Made by a program: the position numbers and the translations under genes
Shown here: in pieces, positions 5,499-9,776 of the stretch
How positions within the stretch are numbered: position 1 is the first letter of the stretch
Layout: every line of letters starts with the position of its first letter
Assembly (NCBI GenBank): GCA_030615705.1
Contig: JAUWYT010000033.1
Span: 1 to 9,776 of the forward strand
Direction: 5' to 3'
Source of the DNA: Chloroflexota bacterium
GTDB taxonomy: Bacteria > Chloroflexota > Anaerolineae > VGOG01
DNA: 9,776 nt
Notes under the pieces: model-generated
Database searches by the model: none
What the model was told of the DNA's origin: nothing
The model's input: the letters and a program-made list of their open reading frames with translations, nothing else

Positions 5499-7316
5499 GT
5501 GTTTGGGGGAAGGTTTAAGAATATCTTTGTCTATTTAATGATCTTGCTGGCAGCGGTGTTCCTCCTGTATAACTTCTCTTCACAGTCAAAGAAAGCTGAA
5601 GAGGTGCCTATTAGTCAAGTAGCTGCTGAGGCCAAGGCAGGCAGGATAGAGCAGATCACCATCTCAGGAGATTACTCTACTCTGAAGGTGGAGTTCAAGG
5701 ATAGAAGGGAGCCGGTACTATCTCGCCAGGGGCCCGACGTAGATGTTGTTGAGACATTACGCAATTTGGGTGTTAGCGAGGAAGAAATAGCAGCGATTAC
5801 AATCGGGTACCAACAGCCCAGTGGTTGGGCCAGTTGGATGCCTTTGCTTAGTGGTATCTTGCCCGCTATCCTTTTCATGGTCCTCTTTTATTTCTTGCTG
5901 CGCCAGGCACAGGGCAGCAACAGCCAGGCCCTCTCCTTCGGCAAGAGCCGGGCCCGCATGTTCACGGGCGACCAGCCAACAGTCACTTTCGAGGACGTGG
6001 CCGGGGTGGAGGAGGCCAAGGAGGAGCTGTACGAGGTGGTGGAGTTCCTCAAGGAGCCGGAGAAGTTCATCGCCCTGGGGGCTCGCATCCCCAAAGGTGT
6101 GCTCCTGGTGGGCGCGCCGGGCACGGGCAAGACTCTCATGGCCAAGGCCGTGTCAGGCGAGGCGGGGGTGCCCTTCTTCAGCATATCAGGTTCCGAGTTT
6201 GTGGAGATGTTTGTGGGCGTGGGAGCGAGCCGAGTTCGCGATCTCTTCGATCAGGCCAAACGCCACAGCCCTTGCATCGTCTTCGTGGACGAGATAGACG
6301 CTGTGGGGCGGCTCCGCGGAGCCGGCCTGGGAGGCAGCCACGACGAGCGGGAGCAAACTCTGAACCAGATCCTGGTGGAGATGGACGGCTTCGATACCGA
6401 TACCAATGTGATCATCCTGGCGGCCACCAACCGCCCTGATATTCTGGACCCTGCCCTCCTCCGTCCAGGCCGCTTCGACCGGCGGGTGGTGTTGGATATA
6501 CCCGACATAAATGGGCGCAAGGGTATCTTGGATGTGCACGTGCGGGGCAAACCCCTGGCTAACGACATAGACTTGGAGATACTCGCCAGGCAGACCCCTG
6601 GCTTCGTAGGAGCCGACATAGAGAGTATGGTGAACGAGGCAGCTATACTGGCAGCACGGGCGAACAAGAAAGTCATCGGCATGGAGGAGTTCGAGGAGGC
6701 CATAGAGCGGGTGCTGGCTGGACCGGAGCGCAAGAGCAGGATCATCAGCGACGAGGAGAAGGAGATCATTGCCCATCACGAGGCTGGGCATGCCATGGTA
6801 ATGAGTAAGCTTCCCCACTGCGATCCTGTGCACAAGGTCTCTATCGTCTCGCGGGGAATGGCTTTGGGCTACACCATGCCCTTGCCTGAAGAAGACCGCT
6901 ACCTCAAGCACCGGGCCAAGTTTAAGGACGAGTTGGCCGGTCTTTTGGGGGGGCGTGCAGCGGAAGAGCTGATGTTTAACGATGTGACCACGGGGGCTGC
7001 GAGTGACCTGGTGCAGGCCACTAAATTGGCCCGGAAGATGGTCTGTGAGTACGGGATGAGTGAGGATCTGGGGCCGATGACTTTTGGCAAGAAGCAAGAG
7101 CTGATATTTCTGGGCCGGGAGATTGCCGAACAGCGCGATTACAGCGAAGCGGTGGCACAGGAGATTGACCGGGAGGTGCGGGGTTTTATTGACGAGGCCC
7201 ACAGCCGGGCCAGGGAGATCCTGACCACCTATCGGGACAAGCTGATAGCTCTTGCCCAGCGCCTCATTGAGGACGAGACCCTCGAGGGCGCTGAGCTGGA
7301 AGCTATGCTTGCCTAA
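5499..7316 (+). CDS. ftsH: ATP-dependent zinc metalloprotease FtsH
   Basis: Membrane-anchored AAA+ protease that degrades misfolded membrane proteins and some regulators as a hexamer, with ATPase and protease on the cytoplasmic side. Counting from TTG 5475: membrane helix 1 about 17-34, FtsH extracellular domain about 40-115, helix 2 about 121-142, Walker A GAPGTGKT (213-220), Walker B IVFVDEID (268-275), pore motif FVGV (246-249), second region of homology [18 protein letters not shown] with arginine fingers Arg330 and Arg333, zinc motif HEAGH (435-439) and third ligand Asp511 in TTGAASD. All key residues are intact. Length (605-613 aa) is slightly below E. coli's 644 because the tail is short. 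GTG 5499 has GGAGG 6 nt upstream and is preferred; TTG 5475 with AAGG 7 nt upstream is the alternative. It has its own promoter and ends in a strong terminator. Confidence 0.97.
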   Translation: MFGGRFKNIFVYLMILLAAVFLLYNFSSQSKKAEEVPISQVAAEAKAGRIEQITISGDYSTLKVEFKDRREPVLSRQGPDVDVVETLRNLGVSEEEIAAITIGYQQPSGWASWMPLLSGILPAILFMVLFYFLLRQAQGSNSQALSFGKSRARMFTGDQPTVTFEDVAGVEEAKEELYEVVEFLKEPEKFIALGARIPKGVLLVGAPGTGKTLMAKAVSGEAGVPFFSISGSEFVEMFVGVGASRVRDLFDQAKRHSPCIVFVDEIDAVGRLRGAGLGGSHDEREQTLNQILVEMDGFDTDTNVIILAATNRPDILDPALLRPGRFDRRVVLDIPDINGRKGILDVHVRGKPLANDIDLEILARQTPGFVGADIESMVNEAAILAARANKKVIGMEEFEEAIERVLAGPERKSRIISDEEKEIIAHHEAGHAMVMSKLPHCDPVHKVSIVSRGMALGYTMPLPEEDRYLKHRAKFKDELAGLLGGRAAEELMFNDVTTGAASDLVQATKLARKMVCEYGMSEDLGPMTFGKKQELIFLGREIAEQRDYSEAVAQEIDREVRGFIDEAHSRAREILTTYRDKLIALAQRLIEDETLEGAELEAMLA

Positions 7317-7358
7317 GTTGTTAGCTAGCCCCGTAGGCAAGTACAGTCACACGAAAAA

Positions 7359-7392
7359 GCGGAGCCGTGCATTACGGCTCCGCCTCTTTTTT
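7359..7392. terminator. Strong bidirectional intrinsic terminator between ftsH and the acyl-CoA ligase
   Basis: GCGGAGCCGT (7359-7368), a 5-nt loop (GCATT), then ACGGCTCCGC (7374-7383) form a perfect 10-bp GC-rich stem, followed by CTC and six T (7387-7392) for ftsH. On the other strand the same stem is followed by five T, from AAAAA at 7354-7358, so it also suits the leftward ligase gene that ends at 7460. It stands 42 nt after the ftsH stop. Confidence 0.93.
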
Positions 7393-7416
7393 CTAGCCAC
7401 TCTGTGGCCTCTTTCA

Positions 7417-7436
7417 GAGTCAGTCAGGGCTGACTC
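7417..7436. repeat. Inverted repeat just past the ligase stop codon
   Basis: GAGTCAG (7417-7423) and CTGACTC (7430-7436) form a perfect 7-bp stem with a 6-nt loop, 23 nt beyond the ligase stop on its strand. No T-run follows, so it is probably an accessory 3'-end hairpin ahead of the real terminator at 7359-7392. A smaller GCCAC/GTGGC hairpin (7396-7408) lies between them. Confidence 0.45.
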
Positions 7437-7459
7437 CCTCTACACGTAATACCATGAAC

Positions 7460-9151
7460 TTATGCCTCTCCGGCCATCTTTTTCTTCTCTTCTTCGACCA
7501 GCACCCGCCGCAGGACTTTGCCGACCATGGTCTTGGGCAGCTCGGTGCGGAACTCCACGAACTTGGGCACCTTGTAGGGAGCCAGGTTCTCGCGACAAAA
7601 CTGGATAATCTCCTCCTCGGTGGCTGTTTCGCCCTCCTTGAGAACGATGTACGCCTTGACCCGCTCCCCCTTCTCGGCGATCGGGATGCCCGCCGCCGCG
7701 ACCTCCTTGACTTTAGGATGCTCGTACAATACGTCCTCGATCTCGCGAGGGTAGATGTTGAACCCACCTGCGCCCAGGATCATGTCCTTCTTGCGGTCCA
7801 CGATCTGGAAGTAGCCGTCTTCGTCCATCTTAGCGATGTCCCCGGTGTAAAGCCACCCTTCCCTTAAGGTATTGGCCGTCTCCTCGGGCATATTCCAGTA
7901 GCCCTTCATCACTTGCGGCCCCCGGATGCACAATTCACCAACTTCGCCGGGAGGCAGGATTTTCTCGCCGGTATCCAGGTCCATGATCACTGCTTCGGTA
8001 TCCGGCCAGGGGACACCGATGGTGCCGACGCGGTTCTCACCGAAGACGGGATTGGCGTGAGTCACAGGCGTGGCCTCGCTCAGCCCATAGCCCTCTACCA
8101 ACTTGCCGCCGGTGATCTCCTCGAACTTCTTCTGCACCTCGACCGGCAGGCCCGCCGCCCCACTGACGCACGCCCGAATGGACTTGACGTTGTACTTTCC
8201 GGCCAGGACCCCCGGGTCGTTGTTGATGGCCACGTACATGGCTGGCACGCCAGGGTAGATGGTGGGATGGTACTTGTTGATACTTTCCAACACGTCCTTG
8301 AGGTCGCGCGGGTTAGGCACCAGGATCATGGTACAGGCTGTGTACACGCCATGGTTCATGCAAGTGGTCATCCCGTAGCTGTGGAACAAGGGCACAGAAG
8401 TCAGGACGACCTCAGTAGCTCGCGTGGTCTTCAACCAATGCTTGCACTGTACGGCGTTGACCAGAACATTCTTGTGAGTGAGTTGCGCGCCCTTGGAGAC
8501 ACCAGTGGTACCGCCGGTGTACATCAGCACCGCCGTGTCATCCCAATCCAAATCAACTGGCGTGGGCCTGGTCGGGGCACCGGCCAGCACATCCTGGAAC
8601 CAGCAGGTGTTGGCGTCACCAGAGATGTCCACCGCGTGGCCCTCTTTCTTTTCCATGAGCAGGGTGAAGAGAAGTTTGAGAAGGCCAGGAAAGTAGGTCT
8701 TGATCTTGGTCACGATGACGTGGCGCAGTTTGGTCTTGTCCCGAATCTGCTTGATGAGGGGATAGAAGGCGCTCAGAGTGATGATGACCTCTGCGCCGGA
8801 GTCGCTAAGCTGATGCTCCATCTCTCGGGCCACGTACACCGGGTTGCAGGGGACAACGATGCCACCTACCCTCAGTGTAGCGTAGTAGCTGATGGGGAAC
8901 TGCGGGCAGTTGGGCAGGTGGATGGCTACCCGGTCGCCTTTCTTGATCCCCAATTTCTGGAGCCCGGCAGCGAACTTGTCCACCAGTTCGTTGAGTTCGC
9001 GGTAAGTCAGCTTTGCCCCTTTGAAGAGAGTGGCGGTACGATCGGGGTGCTTTCTGGCCATATCGGCCAGAACCTTGGGCATCACCGTGTCGGGGTAGTC
9101 AATTGTTGCCGGAACCCCCTGTTCATAATACTTCAACCAGGGCTTTTCCAT
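7460..9151 (-). CDS. fadD: Long-chain fatty acid--CoA ligase (acyl-CoA synthetase, AMP-forming)
   Basis: Activates fatty acids to acyl-CoA through an acyl-adenylate, feeding beta-oxidation or lipid synthesis. It is peripheral to the membrane. The 563 residues match the family length (E. coli FadD 561). Adenylate-forming motifs are in order: YTGGTTGVSKGA (211-222, phosphate loop), YGLSEATP (355-362), YTGD (435-438), VDRKKDMILGAGGFNIYP with hinge Arg453, and KTMVGK with catalytic Lys545. The stretch between DRKKDMI and FNIYP is one residue longer than I recall for E. coli FadD. Chain-length preference cannot be read. ATG 9151 has a near-perfect Shine-Dalgarno, AAGGAGGTGA, with GGAGG 6 nt away. 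The gene has a consensus promoter and a leader of about 145 nt, and converges on ftsH. No beta-oxidation genes adjoin it here, so it appears to be a single-gene unit. Confidence 0.95.
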   Translation of the reverse strand: MEKPWLKYYEQGVPATIDYPDTVMPKVLADMARKHPDRTATLFKGAKLTYRELNELVDKFAAGLQKLGIKKGDRVAIHLPNCPQFPISYYATLRVGGIVVPCNPVYVAREMEHQLSDSGAEVIITLSAFYPLIKQIRDKTKLRHVIVTKIKTYFPGLLKLLFTLLMEKKEGHAVDISGDANTCWFQDVLAGAPTRPTPVDLDWDDTAVLMYTGGTTGVSKGAQLTHKNVLVNAVQCKHWLKTTRATEVVLTSVPLFHSYGMTTCMNHGVYTACTMILVPNPRDLKDVLESINKYHPTIYPGVPAMYVAINNDPGVLAGKYNVKSIRACVSGAAGLPVEVQKKFEEITGGKLVEGYGLSEATPVTHANPVFGENRVGTIGVPWPDTEAVIMDLDTGEKILPPGEVGELCIRGPQVMKGYWNMPEETANTLREGWLYTGDIAKMDEDGYFQIVDRKKDMILGAGGFNIYPREIEDVLYEHPKVKEVAAAGIPIAEKGERVKAYIVLKEGETATEEEIIQFCRENLAPYKVPKFVEFRTELPKTMVGKVLRRVLVEEEKKKMAGEA

Positions 9152-9155
9152 TTTT

Positions 9156-9277
9156 CACCTCCTTATCAACTCCAAGACTAAGTGCCGGTGGCTTATTCTG
9201 AGTTAGCTTTAATCCACCTCCTTTCGGCTTCCAGCCTTTTCGGAGACGATCACGGATATGCGCATGTGCGCCGTCTC
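9156..9277 (-). promoter_or_regulatory. Long leader of the ligase mRNA with hairpin and duplicated Shine-Dalgarno
   Basis: The leader (about 9152-9297) holds two copies of AAGGAGGTG on the coding strand. The one at 9156-9164 serves the gene. The one at 9215-9223 has no ATG or usable GTG/TTG frame at proper spacing. Further 5', GAGACG (transcribed from 9277-9272) pairs with CGTCTC (9248-9243), stacked on a GCGC-ACAT-GCGC stem-loop (9260-9271), leaving an 11-nt bulge. I cannot assign it to a known riboswitch class. Confidence 0.35.
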
Positions 9278-9303
9278 TGATGGTGCCGACTTTGACGCTA
9301 AGT

Positions 9304-9332
9304 AGTATAACGCAATCAGGATTGGTTGTCAA
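9304..9332 (-). promoter_or_regulatory. Consensus promoter of the acyl-CoA ligase gene
   Basis: On the minus strand a perfect TTGACA (9327-9332), a 17-bp spacer and TATACT (9304-9309): five of six bases match in the -10 box and all six in the -35 box. Transcription should start near 9297. The promoter begins right where DUF362 resemblance in the upstream pseudogene fades. Confidence 0.8.
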
Positions 9333-9625
9333 GGGTCTGTATTCTTCCGCTAGCTCCGCGTAGCCCGAGCGCTGAAAGGCACGAAGTGCATCGCAGCCAA
9401 CGAAACACCACTCGCCGACCACAATGTCCCGTCCGGGGAAGCATTTCAGGAGTGCTTTCACGACCTTAGGATCGGTGAAGAGACCCTGCCCGCCAAGCCA
9501 GCATTGGGCACGTTGGGCTTGATGAAGATAGCATCCTTCTTTGGCTGATAGCCGATAAGTGCGAGGGCCTTGTCTACTTTGGCCTCGATATCCTCCATTG
9601 TGGCATGGACGACGCTAAGGGTCAT
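9333..9625 (-). pseudogene. DUF362-like gene remnant, frameshifted and truncated
   Basis: ATG 9625 opens MTLSVVHATMEDIEAKVDKA..., then DAIFIKPNVPNAGLAG, typical of the DUF362 N-terminus. That frame stops at 9458 after 55 residues. In another frame the expected continuation follows directly: GQGLFTDPKVVKALLKC, then IVVGEW, ALRAFQRSGYAELAEEY. One extra base in the short G run at 9489-9491 (CCC on the plus strand) would join the two parts, so a single-base deletion explains the break. Resemblance fades near 9333, after about 98 residues of a family usually 300 or more long, so the 3' two-thirds are missing. DUF362 function is not settled; some members carry ferredoxin-like iron-sulfur regions, none of which survives here. 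The frame stays open to 9123 only because it runs through the ligase promoter and leader. The start lies 28 nt after the upstream stop codon, so it once belonged to that operon. Confidence 0.65.
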
Positions 9626-9653
9626 CTTTCTTTCCACGTACTTGGATCAATGC

Positions 9654-9776
9654 TCAGCCGGGGGAGTTCTCAAGATACGAGCGCACCAGGTTCTGAGCCG
9701 AGAAATGGCCCAGGGTGATGTAAGCAATGGGCAGTTCGTGGCCCAAAACCTCATTTCTGATTTGACTCAGACTTAG
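9654..9776 (-). CDS. C-terminal 40 codons of an unidentified gene (partial, 5' end off window)
   Basis: An open frame enters from the right edge and stops at TGA 9654-9656. The visible residues include NEVLGHELPIAYITLGHF, then SAQNLVRSYLENSPG. The mix of hydrophobic strand-like and helical residues looks like real protein, and the stop is followed 28 nt later by the start of the DUF362 remnant, as in an operon. I do not recognise the family from so short a tail; 'ELPIAYIT' recalls the end of some P-loop NTPase domains, but that is only a hint. Confidence 0.5.
   Translation of the reverse strand, partial: LSLSQIRNEVLGHELPIAYITLGHFSAQNLVRSYLENSPG

Noticed and set aside
6186..7340. Long 384-codon frame antisense to ftsH
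   Set aside because: It lies wholly opposite a clearly real gene with every catalytic motif intact, and has no recognisable domain. Long antisense frames are expected in GC-rich coding DNA.
7913..9181. Long 422-codon frame antisense to the acyl-CoA ligase
   Set aside because: It is a complement shadow of a well-supported gene, with composition unlike a folded protein and no promoter or ribosome site.
1023..9354. GCTAGC hexamer in several intergenic regions as a repeat family
   Set aside because: Six bases are too few to be meaningful, flanks differ, and it also occurs inside a gene.
1..9776. Mobile element, CRISPR, toxin-antitoxin or phage-defence module
   Set aside because: No terminal repeats, transposase or integrase motifs, spaced repeat arrays or paired small toxin/antitoxin frames were seen on either strand.

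Overview
The window looks like ordinary chromosomal DNA of a Chloroflexota bacterium (Anaerolineae-like). This is an inference. It rests on a PASTA kinase with a Pro/Thr/Ala-rich linker and a C-terminal beta-sandwich-like domain carrying 'LYWRAL' and 'YTVFVHV' motifs, a style I associate with that phylum. Moderately high GC, sigma70-type promoters and strong GGAGG ribosome binding sites fit. I see no CRISPR array, tRNA, rRNA, phage or insertion sequence.

Left third (1-3230, minus strand, read right to left): a weak promoter (3202-3230), a small unrecognised protein (2914-3144), and an alkaline-phosphatase-superfamily enzyme with a membrane-like helical insert (1052-2902). The phosphatase can be translationally coupled to the small gene. 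Next come a near-consensus promoter (1011-1039) and a class V aminotransferase of the alanine/serine-glyoxylate type, which runs off the left edge.

Middle (3254-7316, plus strand): a promoter back to back with the leftward one, a leader with repeats and competing hairpins, and a membrane Ser/Thr kinase (3401-5299) with a kinase domain, one membrane segment, two PASTA repeats and the extra C-terminal domain. Its catalytic core departs from the canonical form. A perfect 8-bp inverted repeat and a second extended -10 promoter precede ftsH (5499-7316), whose leader holds a possible 19-codon upstream ORF. A strong terminator (7359-7392) works in both orientations between ftsH and the convergent gene.

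Right third (7460-9776, minus strand): a long-chain acyl-CoA ligase with a perfect Shine-Dalgarno and a consensus TTGACA-17-TATACT promoter. That promoter sits at the end of the recognisable part of a broken DUF362-like gene (frameshifted and truncated, 9333-9625). The last 40 codons of an unidentified gene enter from the right edge.

The kinase and FtsH could both serve envelope sensing and membrane quality control, but each has its own promoter and no functional link is shown. I see no complete new multi-gene system. The most notable items are the kinase (atypical active site plus unusual C-terminal domain), its structured leader, the ftsH upstream ORF and the decayed DUF362 gene.
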